DNA of 20,029 nt. Origin: Pseudomonadota bacterium. GTDB taxonomy: Bacteria; SAR324; XYD2-FULL-50-16; JAHJRI01. The translations under genes and the position numbers were made by a program. Positions 1 through 8,268 of this stretch are shown piece by piece. The notes beneath the pieces are model-generated. The model had not been told where the DNA came from, did not search any database, and saw nothing but the letters and a program-made list of their open reading frames with translations. The stretch's first letter is position 1. The number at the start of each line of letters is the position of its first letter. The DNA lies in the NCBI GenBank assembly GCA_022360105.1, contig JAKSDL010000377.1, forward strand, positions 1 to 20,029. Direction: 5' to 3'.

Positions 1-3000
1 CCGTAACTGTTCCGAAGCATTTGCCAGCTCGGAGGTCTGCTTGGACAGATCTTCTTTTTTCCGTGCTTCGATCTTGTCGCGGGCAATCGAATGGAGCAGG
101 TCCATTTGCCGTTCAATAAATTCTGTCAAACCAGCTTCCGTTTTTGAATGCACACCCGTTTTAAAAGAAAACCAGTCCTTTAGCTCTTTTCTATAGTCGC
201 TTTCCATGGACTTTACTTTGAAAGCGACACCCCAGCGCGTATAGCAAAGGTATGCCTGTTGCCAATAGATACTTGACAGGCGTTCGTTACCCAGTGATTT
301 CCATAAGTGGCTGGCTCTTTCGTTTGCGATGCCTTCCCATTGTAGGAATTTTCCGTTTTTGGCAGCTTTTATCGCTTGATCATATAAAAAGATCGCTTCA
401 GCTTCCTTATCGTCAATTCGTTTCATCTCCGCGGCAGCAAGCAAAAATTTGTGAGTGTAGTTCTCCGGACATTGATGTGACCAGATTTCAATCTGTTTTT
501 TGATTTTGTCCATTTCAGCAAGCCGGGTTGCTTTTTGCCCTTCCGTCGAGGACCCATACAGTGCAGACAGGATTAAAAAACGGGTAAAAACATGTTCGGG
601 CCAGGGAAGCAACCCTTGGGTACCGACGGTATATAGAAACTCTTCAGCCTTATCAGATTCTTCAAGAGCGGCACGGTATTCTCCCAGAAGCAGCAATACA
701 AATTTTTTCATGATCCGATAAATACACATCACCTGAATATTCTTATGCGCATTTACCTGGGCGATGTATGCCTCGTCAGATAGTTTTATTGATTCCGAAT
801 CAGTGGCAGTTAATTGATTGAAGAGTAAGAGCGCGCCTTCGAGCAAATCAATGGCCCATTGGTTACCTCGGGAAATACTGAATGCATGTGATTGGCTTGT
901 TTCCTGGATTAATACGGATAGAAACACGCCCCTGTAAAAGGAGCAATACATGTTATGACCAAATGCATAGGCCGCATATTGGAGGTTGCTTGATTGAAGC
1001 CCGATCTCATACGCAGTCTGATAATCCCGGCTTGCGTATTCAAGATGCTCAAACCAGTGTCTGGTCGAGCTTCCCATCATCAAATAGAAAACACTCTGAT
1101 CGGAATATGCCTGACTGAATTTGGAGCTCATAACAAGAGGTGCCAGTTTACTGAATTCTCTCGCTGTATCGTAATCATTGTGAACCCAGCACAATAGTCC
1201 TCCAAATGCTGTATGACTGTACCCTATTTGCGGAATCAGGCCATATTTCAGAGTCAGATCAACAACCTTTGGTACAATCACGCTCCAAAGCTTTTGGTGA
1301 GTGCGGTAACAAGGGGGCCCCATCGTTATCAAGAGTTTCGTGACCGTGATTATTTTCGGATCGGTCATTACCGGCGTTTCGACGAGGGAAGCGACTGCTT
1401 TGTCCTTCAATTGCCCATAAATGTTTTCGATTTCAGCGTCACGGTTTTTTTCAAAATGTTCTTCCGGTAATTCAATTCCAAGCTGTCTAAGTGCTTGCCT
1501 TCCGGCTTGAATTGCTTCTGAATAGCGGGCCATCAGCGTGAAATGGACAATTAAAATGCTCAGGGTCTCGGCTTTTTCAATGGTTGATTGCGTATGCTGT
1601 AAAGACGCCTGGATGATCGATTCGGCCTCGCTTTTGTTTCCCTCTATAAATTCACTCTCAGCTAATCCTCGTGAAAGACGCAACGCCTCTTCATATCGAT
1701 TCTCCCAAAACCATTCAGGTCCACCTTGAATGTCATTGGAAAATTTTTTAGCTGCCCGGTAGTACTGAAGCATGGCTCCATACGCTGTAGCAGACTTTGC
1801 TTTGAAAGCCGCGGCCATATTCAGTTCCACCAAACGCAATCGTTCCGATGGATCGCTAATAAAATCAACGCAAAGATTTAGCTGTTCCAGGACGTCAAGT
1901 AACCGCTCGTCCAGGTTCTCTTCACTCAAGGTAGAGAGAAGCAATCTGCCAATTCCAAGTCTGATCCGCGTTAACTTCTCGGGTTCAAGCAACTGGAACG
2001 CAGCCTGTTGTACCCGATCGTGAAAAAACAAAATCCATCGCGATTCCGGGTGGTCTGTGTGACTGCTCATATCCCCCGTCTTGTCCGGAATGATTAACAG
2101 CTTTTTTTCCAAAACCGGATCCAAAATTTTTCTACACTCGTCTAAAGACCGTTTGGCAACTATGGAAAGCGTTTCTTCTTTGAAACGATTGCCAAGGCAA
2201 GCAGCCAGGGAAAGGACAGTTTGTGTTTCGGGAGAAAAACCTCTTAATCTTTTTAAGAATAACTCAACGATATCCGGGGGCAATTCACTTTCATCAACAC
2301 GCCATCGCCATCTGGCCTCTCCTGGTTCATAGCGGATGCTTCCGTTTTCATGAAGAAATTCTAAAAAAGCGCGAGTATAAAAAGGATTTCCGGTTGTATG
2401 TGAGTACGTCAAGGCAGCCAGGGCTTCCTGATTTTCAACGTTTGGCTGCAGCGTATCAATGATCATTTTGGTGACTTCACACTTTGTTAAGTTCGGTACT
2501 TCAATGATTTGCTGGGGAATATTCTCCCGTTTTAACACTGATAAGGCTGCATAAAACGGATGAGATTCATCAATTTCCTCGTCCCGGTAGGCGGCAATAA
2601 ACAAAACATATCGCAATTCGGAACCGATCCGGAGGTTTTTCAGCAGTTCCATCGAAGCGGTGTCCGCCCACTGCCAATCGTCAATGAAGATCACTACAGG
2701 ATGTTCAGGACGACAAACGCTGATAAAGAAGTTTTTAATAACCTTTATGAATCGGTGCCTTGCTTCCTGAAAATTGATTTCATCCGTTTTGGTTTGAAAG
2801 TCCAAAAAATCCTTAAACTCCGGCAGCAAATTTGTCAGGATATATCCAAATTCTCCCACACCTTTTTGGATGTTGGTTTTCACTTTGTTAAGCAGTGACT
2901 CTTCCAGTGCCTGCATCGCTGTCCAAATTTCATGAAGCACTTTCTTAAAGGCAAAATAGGGGATACTTTTATTGTATTGTTCGAATTTTCCTTGCACAAA

Positions 3001-3225
3001 CCAGCCACTCATATTTTGAACGGTGATTCCCAAATTCTGAATCAAGGATGTCTTTCCGGCCCCGGAAGTTCCCGGTTCCAATAACAAGAGACCGTTGCCT
3101 TTGCAGATACTGCGGAATGCGGACTGCAACTGTTCGATTTGATGATCGCGACCATACAGTTTGGCAGGAATCTCAAAGCGTGAGTCCGCCAATTCATGAT
3201 TCATGCTGTTATGGATTGTTACCAT
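1..3225 (-). CDS. Large AAA_16-type signalling ATPase (3' end outside window)
   Basis: This is an open frame of 1075 codons that runs off the left edge without a stop. Near the N-terminus lie the conserved entry LYGRDHQIEQL (residues 23-33), a Walker A GTSGAGKTS (52-60), the family stretch GWFVQGKFEQYNKSIPY (74-90) and a Walker B with VVIFIDDWQWAD (177-188). These identify the predicted-ATPase module of the multidomain 'Ser/Thr kinase / ATP-binding / sensor kinase' family. Residues of about 350-1030 are helical and repeat-like (TPR-type by inference). The last visible residues (about 1040-1075) are charged and look like a coiled coil, which in this family leads to GAF, histidine-kinase, cyclase or similar output domains. 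Unlike many relatives there is no N-terminal protein kinase: the P-loop module begins at once. ATG at 3225 is the first start; an in-frame ATG at 3204 is an alternative, and neither has a clear ribosome binding site. Ligand and output are unknown. Confidence 0.87.
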   Translation of the reverse strand, partial: MVTIHNSMNHELADSRFEIPAKLYGRDHQIEQLQSAFRSICKGNGLLLLEPGTSGAGKTSLIQNLGITVQNMSGWFVQGKFEQYNKSIPYFAFKKVLHEIWTAMQALEESLLNKVKTNIQKGVGEFGYILTNLLPEFKDFLDFQTKTDEINFQEARHRFIKVIKNFFISVCRPEHPVVIFIDDWQWADTASMELLKNLRIGSELRYVLFIAAYRDEEIDESHPFYAALSVLKRENIPQQIIEVPNLTKCEVTKMIIDTLQPNVENQEALAALTYSHTTGNPFYTRAFLEFLHENGSIRYEPGEARWRWRVDESELPPDIVELFLKRLRGFSPETQTVLSLAACLGNRFKEETLSIVAKRSLDECRKILDPVLEKKLLIIPDKTGDMSSHTDHPESRWILFFHDRVQQAAFQLLEPEKLTRIRLGIGRLLLSTLSEENLDERLLDVLEQLNLCVDFISDPSERLRLVELNMAAAFKAKSATAYGAMLQYYRAAKKFSNDIQGGPEWFWENRYEEALRLSRGLAESEFIEGNKSEAESIIQASLQHTQSTIEKAETLSILIVHFTLMARYSEAIQAGRQALRQLGIELPEEHFEKNRDAEIENIYGQLKDKAVASLVETPVMTDPKIITVTKLLITMGPPCYRTHQKLWSVIVPKVVDLTLKYGLIPQIGYSHTAFGGLLCWVHNDYDTAREFSKLAPLVMSSKFSQAYSDQSVFYLMMGSSTRHWFEHLEYASRDYQTAYEIGLQSSNLQYAAYAFGHNMYCSFYRGVFLSVLIQETSQSHAFSISRGNQWAIDLLEGALLLFNQLTATDSESIKLSDEAYIAQVNAHKNIQVMCIYRIMKKFVLLLLGEYRAALEESDKAEEFLYTVGTQGLLPWPEHVFTRFLILSALYGSSTEGQKATRLAEMDKIKKQIEIWSHQCPENYTHKFLLAAAEMKRIDDKEAEAIFLYDQAIKAAKNGKFLQWEGIANERASHLWKSLGNERLSSIYWQQAYLCYTRWGVAFKVKSMESDYRKELKDWFSFKTGVHSKTEAGLTEFIERQMDLLHSIARDKIEARKKEDLSKQTSELANASEQLR

Positions 3226-3923
3226 GTTTCGCCAAGCATTTACGCCATTTGATTTTATAGATACTCTTGCAGGGGCTTAAATCAAGTTTATCCTCGACTC
3301 TTATATCCTTAATAATTCCGCGCTCCAGGGAAGAATAGAAAACGATAAAATTCAAAGTACTAGCAAAGTATGACCTGGTGATCAGCTTAACACTTCCCAA
3401 TCACCCGGATCAGTGGGATTGCCAAATCGGTTTTGTTTTTCAGGATCAGGTTTGGTAAGGAAAATTTTTCAAATAAAAATCAGTATATTACAGTTGATGA
3501 CGCTCGGAGTTCTTTAGCTGGAATCATACCATATTTCTCAAGCTACACAAAGAAAAAACGCAATGTACGCTCAAGAAATCATTCTCTTTATAAAACCAGC
3601 GATGGGAATAAGGAGGCAGGTCGAGCGATAGCTATCATTTTTGATGCGCTATGTGCCGGAGTTAAAGGTTACTTGCTGAAAGAGCAAAGGAAGGGAGAAG
3701 TGACTCGCTTTGCTCCGTTACTGTGTATAGCAAATTATGGCGCTGCAGATGCTCCAAATAAAGCTGATTGCCAGCTGATAACCTTGGGAACGTTTCGAAA
3801 TGTCGGTTGGTTTGTTGACATTTGAACAAGAAAAGATTGCGGGTGCGTAACTTGAGTTGCAAGATTAACTATCGTCAGCTTAATTGGTGTACTGTAAATC
3901 ATGCCAACAACCAACTCAATTGA
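3226..3923. other. Gene-poor gap between two minus-strand units
   Basis: About 700 bases separate the start of the large ATPase gene from the 3' end of the DUF606 transporter gene. Both flanking genes are on the minus strand, so the ATPase promoter should lie in the left part. An open frame at 3433-3825 (+) has no recognisable whole-protein similarity and no good ribosome binding site. I treat it as non-coding or degenerate, apart from the receiver-like scrap annotated separately. Confidence 0.5.
3610..3690 (+). pseudogene. Possible remnant of a NarL/FixJ-type receiver domain
   Basis: In the plus frame starting at 3433, bases 3637-3684 translate as IFDALCAGVKGYLLKE. This closely resembles the alpha4-beta5 segment of NarL/FixJ response regulators (VFEALRAGAxGYLLKD), including the conserved Lys of the receiver domain. 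No phosphoacceptor Asp region or DNA-binding domain is found around it, and the sequence after LLKE does not continue the family pattern. I read it as a small fragment left by deletion of a response regulator. Chance similarity of a 16-residue stretch cannot be excluded. Confidence 0.3.
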
Positions 3924-4355
3924 TCACCGAATTTGCGTTAGCACTGCTCCTGCCATGAGCAGCAGTACACCTGCAATATTGGTCAGGCTCGGGGTGACGA
4001 TTTTTTCCTCAAACAGACCAAAGCGACTGATTAACACGGAACCAATAATCTGCGCCCCGATGATCAGGGGAACTGCATACACAACACCCAGTCTGGCAAC
4101 TCCCTGGACAACGGTAAAAACAACAAAAATTCCTATGGTACAACCAATAATGTAAATAATATTTACTTCCCTTAAATTACTTTCGGCAGATCTTCCCAGG
4201 ATCATGAGGATGATCAGACCGGCGACCAGTCCCAGACCGTGCACCAGGGTGGCTGTTTCCCAAAAACCGAATTTTTCGCCTGTTCTGGTTAAAAATACAT
4301 TTTGGGCACTGATCAGCGTCCCTGCCAATAATGCATAAAAAATTCCCTGAATCAT
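3924..4355 (-). CDS. DUF606/YdcZ-type DMT-superfamily membrane protein
   Basis: A 143-residue, very hydrophobic protein with four or five predicted membrane segments (about 3-20, 35-54, 67-88, 95-112, 122-140). Length, the N-terminal small-residue helix, the central YAVPLIIGAQIIGSVLISRFGLF stretch and the C-terminal GVLLLMAGAVL helix match the DUF606 (YdcZ) family of the drug/metabolite transporter superfamily. The start at 4355 has a good ribosome binding site (AAGGAG, about 8 bases upstream). The gene lies 29 bases downstream of a Crp/Fnr-type regulator gene on the same strand, so the two are probably cotranscribed and the regulator may control transport. Substrate unknown. Confidence 0.82.
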   Translation of the reverse strand: MIQGIFYALLAGTLISAQNVFLTRTGEKFGFWETATLVHGLGLVAGLIILMILGRSAESNLREVNIIYIIGCTIGIFVVFTVVQGVARLGVVYAVPLIIGAQIIGSVLISRFGLFEEKIVTPSLTNIAGVLLLMAGAVLTQIR

Positions 4356-4384
4356 GAGAGTTGCTCCTTATGGTCATATGTTTG

Positions 4385-5056
4385 CTATTCGAACAGATCA
4401 ATAGCCAGCTTCTCCAGCTGTTTAAAGTCTGTGATTTTTATATTTCCCCTGGTTCGGCTGATCACCCTATTCGTCTGCATCTTGTTTAATACCCTACTGA
4501 GGTGCCGATAGCTGGTCGCAAGCAAATTTGCCATTTCCTCCAGGCTGTTGACCCTGATCTCCTCCAGCTGCCTGTTGTCGTTTATCCGGGAAACAGACCA
4601 CAAGTAGCTGGCAACCCTGTTTTCCAAAGGATAAACAAGATTTAGTGATGAAATTTTGGAATAGGTATAGAGTTTATGACTCAATTGTGTGATCACAAAT
4701 CTTAGGAATTTTGGACAGTCATGAGTATAGTAACGCAACTCCTTCATAGGTACTGACAGGACCTTGGATTGCTCCAATGCTTCTACGGCTGCGTTTGGAA
4801 CATATTCACTCAGGTATTCAAGATCGCCAATTGCGTTAAGGGGCCGATAGAAACGAATCAGGACTTTTTTCCCATTTTCCTGAAAGGTATAAATTTTTAA
4901 TTTCCCTTCAACCAACAAATAGAAATAATCAATGGCCTCACCAATTCGCACGAGGTGTTCTCCACGAGCAAGAGTTCTCAATTCCATTCTTTTGACCAGA
5001 TCATCGTTGAAAACGTCATCCAGCTCAAATCTTTCAATGTACTTTGAAACACTCAT
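4385..5056 (-). CDS. Crp/Fnr-family transcriptional regulator, YeiL-like
   Basis: A 223-residue protein with an N-terminal cyclic-nucleotide-binding-type beta barrel (about 25-105, with LVEGKLKIYTFQENGKKVLIRFY), a dimerisation helix (about 112-140) and a C-terminal winged helix (about 165-215). The recognition-helix region reads SLEEMANLLATSYRHLSRVL (171-190). The SYRHL motif and the tail QLEKLAIDL resemble E. coli YeiL. The canonical cAMP-pocket residues are not obvious, and there is no N-terminal cysteine cluster as in FNR, so the signal is unknown. It is the first gene of a likely two-gene unit with the DUF606 transporter. The ribosome binding site is weak. The upstream gap, shared with cobT, carries an inverted repeat. 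Confidence 0.88.
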   Translation of the reverse strand: MSVSKYIERFELDDVFNDDLVKRMELRTLARGEHLVRIGEAIDYFYLLVEGKLKIYTFQENGKKVLIRFYRPLNAIGDLEYLSEYVPNAAVEALEQSKVLSVPMKELRYYTHDCPKFLRFVITQLSHKLYTYSKISSLNLVYPLENRVASYLWSVSRINDNRQLEEIRVNSLEEMANLLATSYRHLSRVLNKMQTNRVISRTRGNIKITDFKQLEKLAIDLFE

Positions 5057-5343
5057 AATAGTCGGACTGCTTGATTGATTGGAAAACTGTTTATCTTTTG
5101 ATTATTCTATTTAAAGCTTTAGGATCAGAATAGGACATTTGTCATGTTTGTTGGATTTGATTAAATGTTAACACACGTTTGCGACACAGCCTGTTCGCTT
5201 GATCCACCCTATAAGTTGCTTTGCATTTTAAATAAAAATATCAGATAATTAGATGGCGACCGTAGGGTGGATCAAGGAGTGAAACGACAGGTCCACCTTT
5301 AGTTTGGTTATCATGTAAAAAATATAATTGATCACTACTTTCA
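5057..5343. other. Divergent intergenic region, Crp/Fnr side
   Basis: This non-coding stretch lies between the divergent regulator gene and the cobT leader. It should hold the promoter of the regulator and transporter unit on the minus strand. Its main visible structure is the palindromic element at 5191-5297. No open frame here has a credible product. Confidence 0.5.
5191..5297. repeat. Long inverted repeat with nested hairpin
   Basis: CTTGATCCACCCTA at 5198-5211 is the exact reverse complement of TAGGGTGGATCAAG at 5263-5276 (14 of 14), separated by 51 AT-rich bases. The right arm is also part of a second possible hairpin, GGTGGA (5267-5272) with TCCACC (5292-5297). The layout resembles small palindromic dispersed elements (REP/MITE-like) rather than an operator. 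The arms are far apart for a simple terminator and no T-run follows. Confidence 0.6.
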
Positions 5344-5371
5344 TTGACCCTATATAGCAGACCCTGATAAT
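5344..5371 (+). promoter_or_regulatory. Candidate sigma70 promoter of the cobT leader
   Basis: TTGACC (-35, 5344-5349) and GATAAT (-10, 5366-5371) are separated by 16 bases. This would start transcription around 5378, a few bases before the cobalamin riboswitch. The placement directly ahead of the aptamer supports the call; it was made by eye. Confidence 0.5.
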
Positions 5372-5389
5372 CTTCGATCTCATAAGTTA

Positions 5390-5562
5390 CATATTGGAGG
5401 CATTTGTTTGATTAACGGAACATGGTGAAAATCCATGACGGTCCCGCCGCTGTATCCGGAAATATAAGCCAGAACTCGATAAAAAGACCACTGGTCGTTT
5501 TTAAGCGATTGGGAAGGTAGAGTCTGGATATTACCGGGAGTCAGAAGACGAATCCGACAAAT
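5390..5562 (+). ncRNA. Cobalamin (AdoCbl) riboswitch aptamer
   Basis: Hallmarks of the cobalamin riboswitch occur in order: GGAAcatGGTGAAAATCC (about 5418-5434), the CGGTCCCGCCGCTGTA block (5439-5454), an AGCCAGA element near 5467, a variable hairpin with arms AGACCA/TGGTC (about 5485-5497), and a B12-box-like GGGAGTCAGAAGACGAATCC (5536-5555). An intrinsic terminator and then cobT follow. By family knowledge, cobalamin binding should favour termination and reduce cobT expression. Boundaries are approximate. Confidence 0.93.
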
Positions 5563-5586
5563 TCACAAACGGAACTTGATGGCAAA

Positions 5587-5624
5587 GGGTTCTGACAGCA
5601 TTGATCTGTCAGAACCCTTTTTTT
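5587..5624 (+). terminator. Riboswitch expression platform: intrinsic terminator
   Basis: A perfect 12-bp stem, GGGTTCTGACAG (5587-5598) with CTGTCAGAACCC (5606-5617), has a 7-base loop and is followed by seven T (5618-5624). It lies between the aptamer and the cobT ribosome binding site, the expected place for a transcription-attenuation platform. I did not find an obvious antiterminator by eye. Confidence 0.9.
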
Positions 5625-5699
5625 GTGCGGTGCACACAACTAAAAATCAGAGTGGGATAGAAAGCAACACTCCTGCTTTGAATAATCAAGGAGAAGAAC

Positions 5700-6761
5700 A
5701 TGGAAAAGCTTCAACAAGCGATAGCCGCGATTAAACAACCTAACCGGGAAATAACCGATGCAGCTTTGGATCGCTTATCACAACAGGTCAGACCAGCCGG
5801 TAGTCTTGGAATCCTTGAGCCGATAGCAGCTCGTTTGGCTGGGATTGCAGGATCAATCGATGTTAAGCTGAAGGACAAAATTATTGTTACCTGTGCCGGG
5901 GATCATGGAGTTGTGGAGGAAGGCGTCAGCCTCTTTCCCCAGGAAGTGACACCTCAGATGGTAACAAATTTTGTAGATGGTAGGACTTCAATCAATGTAC
6001 TGGCCGGTCATGCAGGAGCCAGGGTAATGGTGGCAGACCTGGGTGTTAATTTTGATTTTGAACCCTCCTTACCGATCTTTCATAAAAAGATTCGTAAATC
6101 CACATCAAATTTTGCAAAAGAGCCTGCCATGAGCCGGGAGGAAGCTGTACAGGCTGTTGAAGCCGGCATTGAGATTGTAGACGAATTGGTGGCAAAAGGA
6201 CCGGTCGACATGCTGGGAACCGGAGATATGGGAATCGGAAACACGACGCCATCGAGCGCTATCATTGCTGCTTTTTCAGGAATGGATGCCGAAAAATTGA
6301 CCGGACGGGGAACCGGTATTGACGATGCGATGTTAAAGAACAAAATCGAGGTAATAAACAAGGCCATTGCGTTTCACAAGCCAGATCCAAGGGATGCCCT
6401 GGATGTGTTAGCAAAAGTTGGAGGCTTTGAGATTGGCGGATTAAGCGGATTGGTGATTGGAGCTGCCAAACACGGCATTCCGGTGGTTTGTGATGGATTG
6501 ATTTCGACGGCTGGGGCATTGATCGGGTGCGAGTTGGCTCCTGCCGCCAAACAATATTTATTTGCCAGCCACAGGTCGGTGGAGGCAGGTCATGTCTTCA
6601 TGCATCAACGATTGGATCTGCAACCTGTTCTGGATCTCCAGTTCAGGTTAGGTGAAGGAACCGGTGCCGCTCTCGCCATGGAACTACTGGATGCAGCAAC
6701 CCGTATTCTGGCAGATATTAAAACCTTTGCCGAAGCAAATATCGAAAATGTTCAGGAATAA
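5700..6761 (+). CDS. cobT: Nicotinate-nucleotide:dimethylbenzimidazole phosphoribosyltransferase
   Basis: CobT transfers phosphoribose from nicotinate mononucleotide to 5,6-dimethylbenzimidazole (or another lower-ligand base), giving the alpha-ribazole phosphate used to build the cobalamin lower loop. The 353-residue length is normal for the family. Recognisable blocks are RPAGSLGILE (31-40), GDHGVVEEGVSLFPQEVT near residue 67, GTGDMGIGNTTPSSAI near 173, and a C-terminal GEGTGAALAMELL in which Glu319 matches the catalytic glutamate (Glu317 in Salmonella CobT). It starts at an ATG with a strong AAGGAGAAG site. No other cobalamin gene is adjacent. Control by the upstream cobalamin riboswitch supports the assignment. 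Confidence 0.97.
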   Translation: MEKLQQAIAAIKQPNREITDAALDRLSQQVRPAGSLGILEPIAARLAGIAGSIDVKLKDKIIVTCAGDHGVVEEGVSLFPQEVTPQMVTNFVDGRTSINVLAGHAGARVMVADLGVNFDFEPSLPIFHKKIRKSTSNFAKEPAMSREEAVQAVEAGIEIVDELVAKGPVDMLGTGDMGIGNTTPSSAIIAAFSGMDAEKLTGRGTGIDDAMLKNKIEVINKAIAFHKPDPRDALDVLAKVGGFEIGGLSGLVIGAAKHGIPVVCDGLISTAGALIGCELAPAAKQYLFASHRSVEAGHVFMHQRLDLQPVLDLQFRLGEGTGAALAMELLDAATRILADIKTFAEANIENVQE

Positions 6762-6913
6762 TGTTCGATTAACGGTTGTAATAAATTCTGGTTTACCTTT
6801 TAAAGAAGAATTATGTTAGTCGCACGGTAAGACAGGGCTACGACCCCGCCGACAGGTTTTTGAATTTTGCCCGGGATAATTTAAAGGAGATGTGACTATT
6901 ATGAGGTCTGCCC

Positions 6914-6936
6914 GATGGGCAACCAAGTTGCCCATC
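6914..6936. repeat. REP-like palindrome, copy 1
   Basis: GATGGGCAAC (6914-6923), loop CAA, GTTGCCCATC (6927-6936): a perfect 10-bp inverted repeat between the convergent ends of cobT and fbp. The same arms occur at 6987-7008 and 12854-12876. It probably folds as a stable hairpin in either transcript and could act as a bidirectional end signal or mRNA stabiliser. Confidence 0.85.
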
Positions 6937-6986
6937 CTACCGGATTTCACCGGGCTCGACGATATATATGATTGTTACAATTCTAG

Positions 6987-7008
6987 GATGGGCAACCCGT
7001 TGCCCATC
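6987..7008. repeat. REP-like palindrome, copy 2
   Basis: GATGGGCAAC (6987-6996), loop CC, GTTGCCCATC (6999-7008). The arms are identical to copy 1, 73 bases to the left. It lies 28 bases beyond the fbp stop, so it would be the first hairpin in the 3' end of the fbp transcript. Confidence 0.85.
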
Positions 7009-7035
7009 AATCGGACTGAAAGGACGGCCTGGACA

Positions 7036-8064
7036 CTAACCCCTTTTCCCGCTGATAAAAGCTTCCGCCAGCAGAACATCCTGCTTACTACCAATGAACA
7101 AGGGGGTTCGCTGGTGCAGCGACTGTGGTTCCACTTCCAGTACAGGGCCGTGACCATCACTGGCATAACCTCCTGCCTGTTCTATGATCATCGCCATGGG
7201 GTTGGCTTCAACCATCAGTCTTAATTTACCTTTGGGTTTTTTGGGATCTTTGGTATCAGCCGGATACATGAAAATCCCTCCCTTGAGCAGATTGCGATGA
7301 AAATCAGCCACCAGACTGCCAACATAGCGTGAGGTATAAGGTCGTTTGGTTTCGCTGTCCTCAGCCTTAAAATAGTCGATCAAATCCCGGGCGTTCTGGT
7401 CCCAATAGGTATAATTGCTCTCGTTAACGCTATAAATGTTCCCTCGTTCCGGAATTCTGATATTCTCATGTGAAAGTAAAAACTCCCCTACGCTGGGAAT
7501 AAGTGTAAACCCATGAACACCCGTACCGGTCGTATAAACCAGAATGGTGCTTGATCCATACACAAAATATCCTGCTGCAACCTGCCTGTATCCCGGTTGC
7601 AGTGCATCGCTCAGCTGATAGTCAACGTTGCTGTCATTACTCTTCTTCTTCAAAATACTAAAAATGGTGCCAATACTGACATTTACATCGATGTTGGAAG
7701 AGCCATCCAGCGGGTCCATCAGGAGAATATAGTCACCTTTCGGGAAATTCGGCGGGATATCGATCAGATCGGCATATTCTTCCGACGCAATACAACAGAG
7801 CTGCCCGACATGTTGCATTCTTTCGGTGATAATGCGGTGAGCAAAAATATCCAGCTTTTGGACTTGCTCGCCTTGTACGTTGACATCGCCGGTGGCGCCC
7901 AGAATATCTACCAGTCCTGCTTTATTGACCTCTCTTGAAATGACCTTGGCTGCCACAATCAACTCACTGAGTAGATGAGTCAAAGATCCTGTGGCTTGGG
8001 GATGGGCTCGTTGTTGTTTTAGTAAATGTTCGGTAATAGTGGTTCCGATTGCCTTTCTTGCCAT
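7036..8064 (-). CDS. fbp: Fructose-1,6-bisphosphatase, class I
   Basis: The enzyme hydrolyses fructose 1,6-bisphosphate to fructose 6-phosphate in gluconeogenesis, in the cytoplasm with Mg2+. The 342-residue length fits class I. Metal and substrate motifs are present: SEE (94-96), the signature [18 protein letters not shown] (116-133), GGIFMYPAD (262-270) and [14 protein letters not shown] (286-299), with the metal-ligand glutamate at 287, then [10 protein letters not shown] (317-326). The start at 8064 has a textbook AGGAGG site five bases upstream. It is transcribed alone, convergent with cobT and divergent from the molybdopterin oxidoreductase gene. Confidence 0.97.
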   Translation of the reverse strand: MARKAIGTTITEHLLKQQRAHPQATGSLTHLLSELIVAAKVISREVNKAGLVDILGATGDVNVQGEQVQKLDIFAHRIITERMQHVGQLCCIASEEYADLIDIPPNFPKGDYILLMDPLDGSSNIDVNVSIGTIFSILKKKSNDSNVDYQLSDALQPGYRQVAAGYFVYGSSTILVYTTGTGVHGFTLIPSVGEFLLSHENIRIPERGNIYSVNESNYTYWDQNARDLIDYFKAEDSETKRPYTSRYVGSLVADFHRNLLKGGIFMYPADTKDPKKPKGKLRLMVEANPMAMIIEQAGGYASDGHGPVLEVEPQSLHQRTPLFIGSKQDVLLAEAFISGKRG

Positions 8065-8268
8065 CCTAACCTCCTGATGAGATGTTGTTTCAACCGAAAA
8101 TCTGTCCTAAACCTTAAGATTAATCCGATTTCTAAAATCCGACAACGTGATTTATTGGGTTCCTCTTCACCTCACAAAGGTCTGGTCAGACAAAAGTCGC
8201 TCCGCTACACTCGAATAGTTCTTTTTGTGAATAAACCTGTTAAATTCTGCCTCACGAGTGATTGGAAA

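Noticed and set aside
3433..3825. 130-codon plus-strand open frame as a real gene
   Set aside because: No ribosome binding site, no coherent domain and mixed composition; only a 16-residue receiver-like stretch is recognisable, so it is kept as a possible remnant.
6892..7224. Plus-strand open frame across the two palindromes and the fbp 3' end
   Set aside because: It is antisense to fbp and its first part is made of the GATGGGCAAC palindromes, so it is not a credible protein.
8026..8268. In-frame N-terminal extension of the molybdopterin oxidoreductase to 8026
   Set aside because: It would overlap the start and ribosome binding site of the divergent fbp gene, and the added 81 residues match nothing in the family, which begins just ahead of the first Fe-S cysteine.
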